This document shows positions 50,839 to 59,553 of a DNA stretch of 64,000 bases, piece after piece (the first letter of the stretch is position 1; each line of letters begins with the position of its first letter). The stretch comes from JAWLHJ01 sp040904945 (GTDB lineage: Bacteria > Gemmatimonadota > Gemmatimonadetes > Longimicrobiales > Gaopeijiaceae). The notes under the pieces are model-generated. The model saw only the letters and a program-made list of their open reading frames with translations, was not told where the DNA came from and searched no databases. The stretch spans positions 1 through 64,000 of the forward strand of contig JBBDSM010000117.1 of NCBI GenBank assembly GCA_040904945.1, in the 5' to 3' direction. The position numbers and the translations under genes are program-made.

Positions 50839-51713
50839 GCGAACACCTTGGAGGGCTTGAGCGCTCCGTCGGCCACGTGCCCGATCGCCACCAGCTCCGT
50901 GCCGGCCGCGACCGCGACAGGGCCGGACACGTCGGGTCCGGCGTAGGGCACGCTCTGGCCGTGCGAGATCTTCCGAACCCCGTCGGCGTCGAGGGTCCAA
51001 GAAGGCAGATGGGCGAGCGCCTCGAGCGGGCGCATGGCCACGCGTACGATCGCGGATGAATCGTCCAACTCGTCAAGGGAGAGGGCACCGTCCACACCGA
51101 ACCGCCCGATTCGCGTCCTTCGGAGCTCCGTCAGATGCCCGCCCGTCCCCAGCGCCTCGCCCAGATCGCGAGCCAACGCCCGGATGTACGTGCCGCTGGA
51201 GCAGTGGACGCGGAAGCGCACCTGCGGCAGCCTCACCTCCTCGACCTCCGCCGAGAAGACCGTCACCCGGTTCGCCGGAAGATCGACGTGCTCGCCGCGA
51301 CGTGCGCGCCGGTGCATGGCCTCGCCGTCCACCTTCTTGGCCGAGAACTGGGGCGGCACCTGATCGATTTCACCGACGAATCGTGCCAGGGCACGAGCGA
51401 CGTCATCGTCCGACAGCTCCTCCCAACCCGAGGCGCGACGTATGACCTCGCCCTTCAAGTCGTCGGTGGTCGTGACTTCGCCGAGCCGGGCCGTCGCGAC
51501 GTACTCCTTGTCGAGGCCGGTGACGTACTCCGAGAGTCGCGTGGCAGGCCCTACACAGAGGAGGAGGAGCCCCGAAGCGAACGGGTCGAGCGTTCCCGTG
51601 TGTCCGATCCGTCGCTCGCGCAGCGCCTTGCGCGCCCGGCCGACCACGTCGTGCGACGTCGGTCCGACGGGCTTGTCCACCGGCAGGACAAATCCCGCCG
51701 CCGGCAGCTTCAA
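50835..51713 (-). CDS. truB: tRNA pseudouridine-55 synthase
   Basis: A 292-residue pseudouridine synthase acting on the T-loop of tRNAs. Catalytic Asp lies in IGHTGTLDPFASGLLLL; VDKPVGPTSHDVV, FSAKKVDGEAMHRRAR and SSGTYIRALARDLGEAL are family signatures. TTG start at 51713 overlaps the rbfA stop (TTGA). A PUA-like C-terminal segment is present. Confidence 0.96.
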   Translation of the reverse strand: MKLPAAGFVLPVDKPVGPTSHDVVGRARKALRERRIGHTGTLDPFASGLLLLCVGPATRLSEYVTGLDKEYVATARLGEVTTTDDLKGEVIRRASGWEELSDDDVARALARFVGEIDQVPPQFSAKKVDGEAMHRRARRGEHVDLPANRVTVFSAEVEEVRLPQVRFRVHCSSGTYIRALARDLGEALGTGGHLTELRRTRIGRFGVDGALSLDELDDSSAIVRVAMRPLEALAHLPSWTLDADGVRKISHGQSVPYAGPDVSGPVAVAAGTELVAIGHVADGALKPSKVFA

Positions 51714-52180
51714 CCGTCGTCTCCGGTCCGATCCCCTGGCCTCGGAGCATCGTCCGCGCCGGGCTCGGGCACACCAGCATCGGACTCGCCAGCATCGGGC
51801 TCACCCGCATCGGACTCGGTCGCCCCTTCGGGCTCGTCTTCGGGGAGGACATCGGAGAGGATCTCTTCGATTCGCATCGCGTGCTCGAGCGACTTGTCAC
51901 GCTGAAAGCGCAGCTCGGGAATACGCCGTATGGTGAGTTCCTTGCCGAGCGCCGCTCGCAGGAACGGGGCCGCCGCGTTCAACCCTTCCAGGGCCTCGAC
52001 GATCTCGCTCTCGCTGCCCATGGCACGGACGAAGACCCGCGCCATGCTCAGGTCGTTCGTGACGTCGACCGCGGTCACGGTGACGACCCCGACGCGCGGA
52101 TCGCGCACATCGGTCCGGATGAGCATCGCCAATTCCCTCTTGAGCTGCTCGTTCAGGCGGGCCAGGCGTCTCTTGCTCAT
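51710..52180 (-). CDS. rbfA: Ribosome-binding factor A with acidic C-terminal extension
   Basis: A 156-residue RbfA, a KH-fold maturation factor for the 30S 5' end. The core (RRLARLNEQLKRELAMLI, DPRVGVVTVTAVDVTNDLSMARVFV, LRFQRDKSLEHAMRIEEIL) is normal; about 45 residues are added at the end as an Asp/Glu/Pro/Gly-rich tail with DAGEPDAGESDAGVPEPG repeats. The truB gene overlaps its stop. Start at ATG 52180, 9 bases after DUF503. Confidence 0.94.
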   Translation of the reverse strand: MSKRRLARLNEQLKRELAMLIRTDVRDPRVGVVTVTAVDVTNDLSMARVFVRAMGSESEIVEALEGLNAAAPFLRAALGKELTIRRIPELRFQRDKSLEHAMRIEEILSDVLPEDEPEGATESDAGEPDAGESDAGVPEPGADDAPRPGDRTGDDG

Positions 52181-52189
52181 ACGGCTCCT

Positions 52190-52471
52190 TCAACAACGCT
52201 CACGACGAACTCCTGTGATGACGGCCCCGCCGTGTTCTTCCACGAAGCGGTCCAGCTTGTCCAGCATCGACTCGGCGAGGCGCCCGTCGCTGGCGACGAG
52301 GGCGATGCTGATGCTCGCCCGGTCCAAGACGTCCTGAAGGTCGGTTTCAGCCACGGAGACATTGAACTTCGCGCTCAGCCGGTCCTTGAGGGACCGCACC
52401 ACGGACCGCTTGGCCTTGAGCGACGAACACCCCGGGAGCGACAGCTCCCAGGTCATCGACACGACGACCAT
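52190..52471 (-). CDS. DUF503 family protein (YlxP-like)
   Basis: A 93-residue protein with the DUF503 core (LPGCSSLKAKRSVVRSLKDRL, KFNVSVAETDLQD). The same gene (ylxP) lies between infB and rbfA in Bacillus, exactly as here. Its function is poorly defined but the position implies a link to ribosome assembly. It starts 19 bases after infB. Confidence 0.92.
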   Translation of the reverse strand: MVVVSMTWELSLPGCSSLKAKRSVVRSLKDRLSAKFNVSVAETDLQDVLDRASISIALVASDGRLAESMLDKLDRFVEEHGGAVITGVRRERC

Positions 52472-52490
52472 AGGGCCACCAGTGATGGGG

Positions 52491-55211
52491 TCAGGTAACG
52501 TTGGCGAGCGTCCGTGCGACTTCCGTGACGGTGTAGCATTCGATCAGGTCGCCGACCTTCACGTCGTTGAAGTTGGCGATCCCGATACCACACTCGAAGC
52601 CTTCGCGGACTTCCTTCACGTCGTCCTTGAAGCGCTTCAGGGAATGGATCTCCCCGTCGTAGACGACGATGCCCTCGCGGACGACCCGGGCCCGGCCCTT
52701 CCGGTCGATGCGGCCCTCGGTGACGTAACAGCCGGCGATGGTGCCGACCTTGCTCACCTTGAAGACCTCTCGGACCTCGGCCGTGCCCTGCACCGCCTCC
52801 TTCTTCTCGGGGGCGAGCATGCCCTCGAGCGCCGCGGTGACCTCGTCCACAGCCTCGTAGATGACGTCGTAGACGTGGATGTCGATGTCATTGCGCTCGG
52901 CCGCCTGGCGCGCCGCGGTCTGCGGCCTCACCCGGAACCCGATGATCACCGCGCCCGCGGTCTCCGCGAGAAGTACGTCGGACTCGTTGATCGCACCGAC
53001 GCCGCGATGGATGATGTCCACCTGGACTTCTTTTCCACCGAGCTGCTCGAGGGCGTCGGACAGCGCCTGGACCGAGCCGTCCACGTCGCCCTTGATCACC
53101 AGCGGCAGCCTGGACGTCTCACCGGCCGCGACCAGCGCGCCGAAGTCCCCGAGCTTGATACCGCGCTCGCGAATCCGGAGCTGCTTTTCGCGGTCGAGCC
53201 GCTGACGGTTGCCCGCGATATCGCCCGCCTGGTCGGCGTCCATGGCCTGGAAGGTGTCGCCCGCCTGCGGTACGCCGCTGGCGCCGAGCACCTGGACCGG
53301 AGTCGCCGGACCGGCCGACTGGATCGTCTTCCCACGCTCGTCGAGCATGGCCCGCACACGGCCGTCCCACAGGCCGCAGACGAAGGAGTCGCCCACGCGC
53401 AGCGTGCCCTTCTGGATGAGCACGGAGACGACGGGACCCTTACCCACGTCGAGCTGGGCCTCGACCACTGTGCCCTGGGCCGCGCGGTCGGGGTTCGCCT
53501 TCAACTCGAGGATCTCGGCCTGCAAGAGAACCTTCTCGAGCAGGTCGTCGATGCCTTTCCCGGTCTTCGCGGAGATCTCGGCGGCGAGCACGTCACCTCC
53601 GAAGTCCTCCACGTTCACGCTGTGCTGCAGAAGCTCCTGCTTCACGCGTCCCGGATCCGCCGCCGGCAGATCGCACTTGTTGATCGCGACGATCATCGGC
53701 ACGCCGGCGTTCTTGGCATGGCTGATCGCCTCGATGGTCTGCGGCATGACGGAGTCGTCGGCCGCCACCAGGAGAATGACGATGTCCGTCACGTCCGCGC
53801 CGCGGGCACGCATGGCGGTGAACGCGGCGTGGCCGGGCGTGTCGAGGAACGTGATGCTGCGCCCGTCCGGAAGCTCGACGTGGTACGCACCGATGTGCTG
53901 CGTGATGCCCCCGGCCTCGCCGGCGACCACGTTCGTCTTGCGGATGCTGTCGAGCAGCAGGGTCTTACCGTGATCGACGTGACCCATGACGGTCACGACC
54001 GGCGAACGCGGCTTGAGCGACTCCGGATCTTCTTCTTCCTCTTCGATCACCGTCTCGCTCGAATAATCCTCCTCGAGAACGGCGGTGTACCCGAACTCGT
54101 CGAGCAGGAGCTCGATCTGGTCGAAGTCGAGACGCTGGTTGATCGTGACCATGAGGCCGAGGTTCTTGAACGCCGAGCCGATGATCTCGGTGGACGTCGC
54201 GTCGACCAGCTCGGAAAGCTCGGCGACCGTCAGGAACTCGTTCACGCGCACCGTTGTGCGCTCGCGCTCCTTCTCCTCGCGCTGCTGCTCTTCCTGCTCC
54301 TCCTGCTCCTCCGCCGAAGGGCGCTGTCCCTTGCGACGCCGCTTCTTGCCGCCGCCGCTACCGCCTTTGATCTCGGCCATGACGCGCTGGATGTTCGACT
54401 GGACCGCGTCCTGGTCCACGCCCTGGCGCCGCTTGCCCTTCTTCTTGTCCTTGCGCTTGCGACGACCGTCGGGGGTGTACCCTTCCGCCTGGATGCGGAC
54501 CTGACCACCCGGTCCGGCGCTCGCGGCCGGGGCGGGCGTGGGGCGTCGGATGCTACGGACGGGCGCGTCGGGAGCTCCGGCTCGAGCGGACGCGGGCGCC
54601 GGACGTGAGCGTTCGCCCTCGCCCTCGCTCTTCTCTTCGGACGGGACGTCATCTTCGGCTTCCGGCTCCTCGTCCTCGGACTCCGCGACGGCGTCGTCCT
54701 CCTCCGCGTCCTCGTCTTCCTCCTCGTCGTCTTCTTCTTCTTCGTCTTCTTCTTCTTCTTCGGCCTCGAGTTCGTCGTCCGCTTCCGCCTCGACGTCCTC
54801 TTCATCGTCCGCTTCCGGAGCCTCGGCTTCAGCCTCGACAGCCTCGTCCTCGTCGGACTCGGCCTCTTCCTCCGGCTCGGGCGCCTCAGCGGCGGCCTCG
54901 ACTTCGGAAGACTCGTCCTCGGACTCCGACTCGGCCTCTTCGGACTCCTGGACCTCGTCACTTCCCCGCCGGCGCCGGCGCCTACGGCGACCCGAGCTGG
55001 ACGCGGTTTCCTCCACGGCGGCACGAATCGCCTCGGCCGGGTCCTTTCGGCCCGCCCGACGCTCCCGCTCCACCTTGGCCAGGACCTTGGCCTTCTGACC
55101 ATCCGTGATGGTCGCCTGCTCGTCCGCGACGGGAATGCCCATCTGCCGAAGCAGCGCGATCAGCGCGTCGGTCTCGACCTTGAGGTCTTCTGCCAGCTCG
55201 ATAACCTGCAT
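52491..55211 (-). CDS. infB: Translation initiation factor IF-2 with long acidic N-terminal insert
   Basis: A 906-residue GTPase that delivers initiator tRNA to the 30S subunit. Residues 1-50 form the IF2_N domain. Residues 85-200 are an almost unbroken Glu/Asp/Ser tract, flanked by Arg- and Lys-rich clusters (GRRRRRRRRG near 80, RRKRKDKKKGKRR near 255). The G domain starts about residue 410 with VTVMGHVDHGKTLLLDS, DTPGHAAFTAMRARG and INKCDLP. Domains II-IV follow normally. The acidic tract is much longer than in most IF-2 and unlike the Ala/Pro/Lys linkers of common homologues. Confidence 0.97.
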   Translation of the reverse strand: MQVIELAEDLKVETDALIALLRQMGIPVADEQATITDGQKAKVLAKVERERRAGRKDPAEAIRAAVEETASSSGRRRRRRRRGSDEVQESEEAESESEDESSEVEAAAEAPEPEEEAESDEDEAVEAEAEAPEADDEEDVEAEADDELEAEEEEEDEEEEDDEEEDEDAEEDDAVAESEDEEPEAEDDVPSEEKSEGEGERSRPAPASARAGAPDAPVRSIRRPTPAPAASAGPGGQVRIQAEGYTPDGRRKRKDKKKGKRRQGVDQDAVQSNIQRVMAEIKGGSGGGKKRRRKGQRPSAEEQEEQEEQQREEKERERTTVRVNEFLTVAELSELVDATSTEIIGSAFKNLGLMVTINQRLDFDQIELLLDEFGYTAVLEEDYSSETVIEEEEEDPESLKPRSPVVTVMGHVDHGKTLLLDSIRKTNVVAGEAGGITQHIGAYHVELPDGRSITFLDTPGHAAFTAMRARGADVTDIVILLVAADDSVMPQTIEAISHAKNAGVPMIVAINKCDLPAADPGRVKQELLQHSVNVEDFGGDVLAAEISAKTGKGIDDLLEKVLLQAEILELKANPDRAAQGTVVEAQLDVGKGPVVSVLIQKGTLRVGDSFVCGLWDGRVRAMLDERGKTIQSAGPATPVQVLGASGVPQAGDTFQAMDADQAGDIAGNRQRLDREKQLRIRERGIKLGDFGALVAAGETSRLPLVIKGDVDGSVQALSDALEQLGGKEVQVDIIHRGVGAINESDVLLAETAGAVIIGFRVRPQTAARQAAERNDIDIHVYDVIYEAVDEVTAALEGMLAPEKKEAVQGTAEVREVFKVSKVGTIAGCYVTEGRIDRKGRARVVREGIVVYDGEIHSLKRFKDDVKEVREGFECGIGIANFNDVKVGDLIECYTVTEVARTLANVT

Positions 55212-55213
55212 GC

Positions 55214-55561
55214 TTACCTGTATGCCTCCGATTCGTCGGGGCTGCCTCCGCCCACCTTTCCGATCTCCTCCAGGAGTCGGTCGGCGAGCGAGGTGCTCGT
55301 CACCGCGACGGCGGCCAACGGCGCCGATCCGATCGCGGACCCCAACGTGTTTCGATCCCCCAAGTAGACCTGGGGGATCGTCCGATTGTGAATCGTACTC
55401 CGAATTTTATCCAACTGGGTCTCGGACGCGTCGGTCGCCATGATCACCAATGCTGCGCGCCCGTCCCGTACAGCCTGGCGGACCGCTTCGGTGCCCCCGG
55501 CCACCTGACCCGCGCGGCGCGCGAGCCCGAGCAGGGAGAGCGCGTCACGCGTCTTCCCCAT
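55214..55561 (-). CDS. L7Ae/YlxQ-family ribosomal-like RNA-binding protein
   Basis: A 115-residue protein of the L7Ae/L30e superfamily (LSLLGLARRAGQVAGGTEAV, LVIMATDASETQLDKI), which bind kink-turn RNA. This is the YlxQ position between nusA and infB. Start at ATG 55561 (MGKTRDAL) overlaps the nusA 3' end by 17 bases; a longer start at 55597 lies further inside nusA and is less likely. The YlxR/DUF448 gene normally beside it is absent. Confidence 0.88.
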   Translation of the reverse strand: MGKTRDALSLLGLARRAGQVAGGTEAVRQAVRDGRAALVIMATDASETQLDKIRSTIHNRTIPQVYLGDRNTLGSAIGSAPLAAVAVTSTSLADRLLEEIGKVGGGSPDESEAYR

Positions 55562-56960
55562 CCTCGTCTTCCTTGTCATCGTCCGAGGTATCCGCATCGG
55601 ACGTCGTTTCGTCGTCGGAGTCGGCCGGGGCAGGTTCGTCGTCCCCGTCCTCGTCGGACGCCGCGTCGACCTCGACCACCGTCAGCTCGTCGATGAGTTC
55701 GAGAAGCCGATCGGCATGTGCCTCGCCGATGCCGGCAATCTCCAGGAAATCCCTGCGTTCCAAATCGATGATCTGGAGAAATGTATCATACCCGGCCTCC
55801 GACAAAGCCGCCAGGGCTGCCGGAGCCAGGTCCAGCTCTGAAAGCGGGAAATCGGCGGTCTCGAACTCGTCCTCGGGCGTGCTCTGGAGGCGGGAGAGAT
55901 CCTCACCACGCTCCATCCACTCGCGCGACCCGTACAGATCGATCTGCCAGCCGATGAGCTGGGAAGCCAGACGCACGTTCTGACCGTTCCGACCGATGGC
56001 CAACGACAGCTGGTCCTCGTCGACGATGGCGGTGACGACCTGGCGCTCGACATCGGTGAACACCTTCGACACCCGGGCCGGCGCGAGGGCTCGGCGAGCG
56101 AATACCTCGGTATCGGGATGCCATGGCACGATGTCGATGCGCTCTCCTCCGAGCTCCGACACGACCGCCTGGACGCGTGAGCCCTTCAGCCCGACGCAAG
56201 CGCCGACGGGGTCGATCGACTCGTCCCGGCTGTACACCGCGATCTTGGTGCGACCTCCCACTTCGCGGGAGATCTCCTTGATCTCGACGATTCCCTGATG
56301 GATCTCCGGCACCTCGAGCTTGAACAGGGCCGAAACGAAGCCCGGGTCGGCACGGGACAAGATGAGGCGCGGGCCCTTCGGGGTCTCCTCGACCTTCTTC
56401 AGCACCGCGCGGATGGGATCGCCCTGGCGGAACCGTTCCCGGGGATTCTGGTCCTTCCATGGGATGATGGCTTCGGCGTCGCGCGACCGGTTCATCATGA
56501 CCACGAGCTTACCGCGCTCGGTCTGCTGGACCTCGCCCGAGAGCAGCTCCCCGACCTCATCTTCGAACTCGTCCCGGATCCGCTCCCGCTCGTTCTCGCG
56601 GACCCGCTGGACGATGCGCTGCTTGACGGCCATCACCGCGTTTCGGCCGAATTGGGTGAAGTCGACCGGGATCTCCATGACGTCGCCGACTTCGAAGGTG
56701 TCGTCGTCCCAACGCGCTTCCTCGAGGGAGATCTCCGACGCGGAGTCCTCGACCTCCTCGACGACACGGCGTAGGACGACGATGTCGAACTCGCCGGTCT
56801 CCTCGTTGATGTCGATCTCGGCTTGGACCGTCGGTCCATAGATACGTGCGAGCCCGGCCAGGATCCCGTCCTTGACGAGGTCCGCCATCTCCTCTTCAGT
56901 CAGGCTCTTGGTCGACGCTACGTCTCTGAATGCCGCTACGATCTGGGCCGCGTTCGCCAT
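55545..56960 (-). CDS. nusA: Transcription termination/antitermination factor NusA
   Basis: A 471-residue RNA polymerase-binding factor. Domains in order: N-terminal RNAP-binding domain (1-130), S1 (about 135-200), KH1 (SREVGGRTKIAVYSRDESIDPVGACVGLKG region) and KH2 (ALAIGRNGQNVRLASQL-like LSLAIGRNGQNVRLAS), then a single helix-hairpin-helix (LEIAGIGEAHADRLLELID). The last 35 or so residues are nearly all Asp/Glu/Ser. A GGAG site precedes ATG 56960. It lies 10 bases after rimP. Confidence 0.97.
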   Translation of the reverse strand: MANAAQIVAAFRDVASTKSLTEEEMADLVKDGILAGLARIYGPTVQAEIDINEETGEFDIVVLRRVVEEVEDSASEISLEEARWDDDTFEVGDVMEIPVDFTQFGRNAVMAVKQRIVQRVRENERERIRDEFEDEVGELLSGEVQQTERGKLVVMMNRSRDAEAIIPWKDQNPRERFRQGDPIRAVLKKVEETPKGPRLILSRADPGFVSALFKLEVPEIHQGIVEIKEISREVGGRTKIAVYSRDESIDPVGACVGLKGSRVQAVVSELGGERIDIVPWHPDTEVFARRALAPARVSKVFTDVERQVVTAIVDEDQLSLAIGRNGQNVRLASQLIGWQIDLYGSREWMERGEDLSRLQSTPEDEFETADFPLSELDLAPAALAALSEAGYDTFLQIIDLERRDFLEIAGIGEAHADRLLELIDELTVVEVDAASDEDGDDEPAPADSDDETTSDADTSDDDKEDEDGEDA

Positions 56961-56970
56961 CTCTATCTCC

Positions 56971-57462
56971 TCACTTCCACGTGAAGACGAGGTTCGCCTT
57001 CCGAATCCGATCCAAGGGCACATCGACCTCGTCGCCATTCGGCAATTTCAGCCTGACCTGCCCACCCCCCTCACCCATGTCCTCGAGGCCCAGAAGCTCG
57101 CCCTCGAGTCGGGTCTGCTCTCCGAGCAATGCCTCGGTTCCCTGCACGACGATCTGCTCGCCACGGAATCGTCGGTAGTCCGACTCACGCACCAGCGGCC
57201 GATCCACGCCCGGCGACGACACCTCCAACGTGTAACGGTCCGACAGGGATTCATGCTCATCGAGCCATGGCTCGAGCCCCCTGCTGACGGTGGCGCAGTC
57301 GTCGACCGTGACGCCCTCACCCGGGTCGTTCTCGGGACGGTCGATGCGGAGCTTGAGCAGGGGGCGACGTCCACTGCCCCCCCACCGGACATCGACCAGC
57401 TCGAAGCCGAGCGCGGCTACGCGGCGCTCCAACTCCTCGGCGATCTCCGGTACCACTTGCAT
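56971..57462 (-). CDS. rimP: Ribosome maturation factor RimP
   Basis: A 163-residue RimP (YlxS), needed for 30S assembly. N-domain: EELERRVAALGFELVDVRW and LKLRIDRPE..GVTVDDCATVSRGLE; C-domain: YTLEVSSPGVDRPLVRESDYRRFRG. ATG 57462 is preceded by an AGGGGGG run 8 bases away as ribosome-binding site. First gene of the nusA operon; its leader carries a promoter and a terminator-like hairpin. Confidence 0.95.
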   Translation of the reverse strand: MQVVPEIAEELERRVAALGFELVDVRWGGSGRRPLLKLRIDRPENDPGEGVTVDDCATVSRGLEPWLDEHESLSDRYTLEVSSPGVDRPLVRESDYRRFRGEQIVVQGTEALLGEQTRLEGELLGLEDMGEGGGQVRLKLPNGDEVDVPLDRIRKANLVFTWK

Positions 57463-57529
57463 CGAACCGACCCCCCTATCAAAACCAAGGGGTACGCCGC
57501 GGAAGCGACGAACCCCAGTCACATCGAAC

Positions 57530-57555
57530 AAAAAAGGGGGGCGACCTACACCCCC
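57530..57555 (-). terminator. Intrinsic terminator in rimP-nusA leader (likely attenuator)
   Basis: On the minus strand GGGGG (57555-57551), a 9-base loop and CCCCCC (57541-57536) are followed by TTTTTT (57535-57530). It lies between the promoter at 57601-57629 and the rimP start, about 70 bases before the ATG. A terminator in this position would let transcript elongation control the operon that encodes NusA itself. Confidence 0.75.
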
Positions 57556-57600
57556 ACTTCGTTTGAAACCCACCCCGACGGGCGTGCTGTCCGGCCAGAG

Positions 57601-57629
57601 AATATAGGGGAAGCGGCAGGTGCTCTCAA
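57601..57629 (-). promoter_or_regulatory. Sigma70-type promoter of the rimP-nusA-infB operon
   Basis: On the minus strand the -35 TTGAGA (57629-57624) and -10 TATATT (57606-57601) are separated by exactly 17 bases and each matches the consensus in 5 of 6 positions. Predicted transcription start is near 57594, giving a leader of about 130 bases before rimP. Confidence 0.75.
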
Positions 57630-57688
57630 GCCGCCCCGAGGAGGCCGCGCGCCCGGACTCGGGCCCACGTCCTACGGGACCCCGACGT

Positions 57689-58021
57689 TCAGGCCGGTCC
57701 GCTGGTCCCTCGCTCGCTCTCCAGCGCTGAGACGCGGGCACGGAGCGTGTCGAGCTCCGCCCGTAGCGCATCGATCTCGGAATGGTGCGCGAAGTCGAGT
57801 CGCTCTTTCGCGTCGCCGGCCGCGCTCTGGGCGCGATCGAGGGCCTCCTTCATGACCTGCTTCGCCCGGTCTGCGGACAGGTCGCCTCGGTCGCGGGCGT
57901 CCTGAATGGTCTCTTCGAGTGCTTCCTTGAAGGCGGAGAGCACGCCGATCCCCTGGCGAATCCCGTCGGAAACGCGCTCCTTCGGTCCCTGCTTTTGTTG
58001 CTTCCCGGACTGGTCCGTCAT
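57689..58021 (-). CDS. Small coiled-coil (phasin-like) protein, unknown function
   Basis: A 110-residue protein from ATG 58021 (MTDQSGKQQKQG). It is entirely helical: an amphipathic N-terminal half (FKEALEETIQDARDRGDLSADRAKQ) and a C-terminal heptad coil (IDALRAELDTLRARVSALESE). This resembles PhaF/phasin-like or DUF-type helical proteins, but no poly-hydroxyalkanoate gene is nearby. It follows murA by 90 bases and ends about 60 bases before the nusA-operon promoter. Confidence 0.6.
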   Translation of the reverse strand: MTDQSGKQQKQGPKERVSDGIRQGIGVLSAFKEALEETIQDARDRGDLSADRAKQVMKEALDRAQSAAGDAKERLDFAHHSEIDALRAELDTLRARVSALESERGTSGPA

Positions 58022-58111
58022 TGGATTTCTCCGATTTGCGGCTGAGCGAACTGGACGACAAGAGCGGCGCTCCATCACACTCTACGTGGAACGCGACCGA
58101 AAAGTTCGCCC

Positions 58112-59386
58112 TCAGGCGCGTTCGATCCGGGCTCCGAGTGCCTGCAAGCGCTCGTCGATCCGCTCGTAGCCCCGCTCGATCTGATGAATATTCCCGATGC
58201 GGCTCGTGCCTTCCGCACCGAGAGCGGCGATGAGCAGCGCCATGCCCGCGCGAATGTCCGGGCTCTCCACGACTCCACCGCGAAGCCGGGTGGGACCCAC
58301 GACCACCGCCCGGTGCGGATCGCACAGGATGATCGACGCGCCCAGCGCCACCAGCTTGTCCGTGAAGAACATGCGCGACTCGAACATCTTCTCGTGGACG
58401 AGGACGGTGCCGTGGCACTGCGTCGCCGCGACGATGGCGATGGAGGTCAGATCGGCCGGGAACGCCGGCCAGGGTCCGTCGTCGAGCTTCGGCACGTGGC
58501 CGTAGGCGTCGTCCCGGACGTGGTGCGGCTCTTTTCCCCGCACCAGCAGGTCGTCGCCCTGCACGTCGCACTCGATACCGAGCCTGCGGAAGCCGATGAG
58601 CGTGGAGTCGAGGTGCTCGATGGGCGCCCCCTCGATGGTCAGGTCGCTGCCCGTGACGGCGGCCAAGCCGATGAACGAGCCCGTCTCGATATGATCCGCG
58701 CCGATACGGAACCTGGCGCCCCCGAGGGAGTCGACCCCGTCGATCTCCAGCACGTGCGTGCCCGATCCGCTGATCCGGGCGCCCATCGCGTTCAGGAGCC
58801 GACAGAGGTCCTGGACGTGCGGCTCGGCCGCCGCGTTGCGGATGCGCGTCCGGCCACCCGCCAGCACGGAGGCCATGATCGCGTTCTCGGTCCCGGTAAC
58901 CGATGGCTCATCGAGGAAGAAGTCCGCCCCCGTGAGCTTCTTCGCCCTGATCCTGAACCCGCCGTTCAGCTTCACGGTGGCGCCGAGCGCCTCGAACGCG
59001 AGGAAATGCGTGTCCATGCGTCGCCGCCCGATCACGTCCCCCCCCGGTGGGGGCAGCTCGACGTCCCCGAACCGGGCCAGGAGCGGACCGGCGAGCAGCA
59101 ACGAAGCCCGGATCCTTTCCGCGAGGTCCCGGTCGATCTCCCCACCCCGCACGCCGCGCGGGTCGACGGTGACTTCGTTCGGCCCACCCCAGGTCACGTC
59201 GGCACCGAGCGACGACACGATCTCGAGAAAGGTGAGCACGTCCCGAATCCGGGGAACGTTCTCCAGCGTGACCGGCTCCGACGCCAGGACGGTGGCGGCG
59301 AGGCACGGAAGGGCGGAGTTTTTGTTGCCGGCGGGACGGATGCGGCCTTCGAGCCGGTGGCCGCCTTCGACGAGGAAGCTTGCCAT
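58112..59386 (-). CDS. murA: UDP-N-acetylglucosamine 1-carboxyvinyltransferase with Asp at fosfomycin site
   Basis: A 424-residue EPT-fold enzyme catalysing the first committed step of peptidoglycan synthesis. K22 and N23 in AGNKNSALP match the active site. The catalytic loop reads PPPGGDVIGRRRMDTH: D117 stands where most bacteria have Cys (C115 in E. coli), the residue alkylated by fosfomycin. The codon (GAC) is clear. Mycobacteria and Chlamydia share this Cys-to-Asp form and are naturally resistant. Start at ATG 59386 (MASFLVEGG). Confidence 0.95.
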   Translation of the reverse strand: MASFLVEGGHRLEGRIRPAGNKNSALPCLAATVLASEPVTLENVPRIRDVLTFLEIVSSLGADVTWGGPNEVTVDPRGVRGGEIDRDLAERIRASLLLAGPLLARFGDVELPPPGGDVIGRRRMDTHFLAFEALGATVKLNGGFRIRAKKLTGADFFLDEPSVTGTENAIMASVLAGGRTRIRNAAAEPHVQDLCRLLNAMGARISGSGTHVLEIDGVDSLGGARFRIGADHIETGSFIGLAAVTGSDLTIEGAPIEHLDSTLIGFRRLGIECDVQGDDLLVRGKEPHHVRDDAYGHVPKLDDGPWPAFPADLTSIAIVAATQCHGTVLVHEKMFESRMFFTDKLVALGASIILCDPHRAVVVGPTRLRGGVVESPDIRAGMALLIAALGAEGTSRIGNIHQIERGYERIDERLQALGARIERA

Positions 59387-59553
59387 GGAGTGGATGGGTG
59401 CGGGAGGAGGCGGTGCGGGCGACGAGCGCCCGAACTTACCCAGACCCGAACGCGCCCAGCAACCGAGCCAACCCGGCCCCGGGCCCTCTCCGAAGCCGGC
59501 CATCGCGCGGTTGGCGCTGGATCTACGGGGAGCCTGCCGGTTAGACTTCATTC

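Noticed and set aside
54700..54900. Simple-sequence repeat (TCTTC/CCTCG units) as a mobile or satellite element
   Set aside because: It is the coding sequence of the Glu/Asp tract of IF-2 read on the opposite strand and stays in frame.
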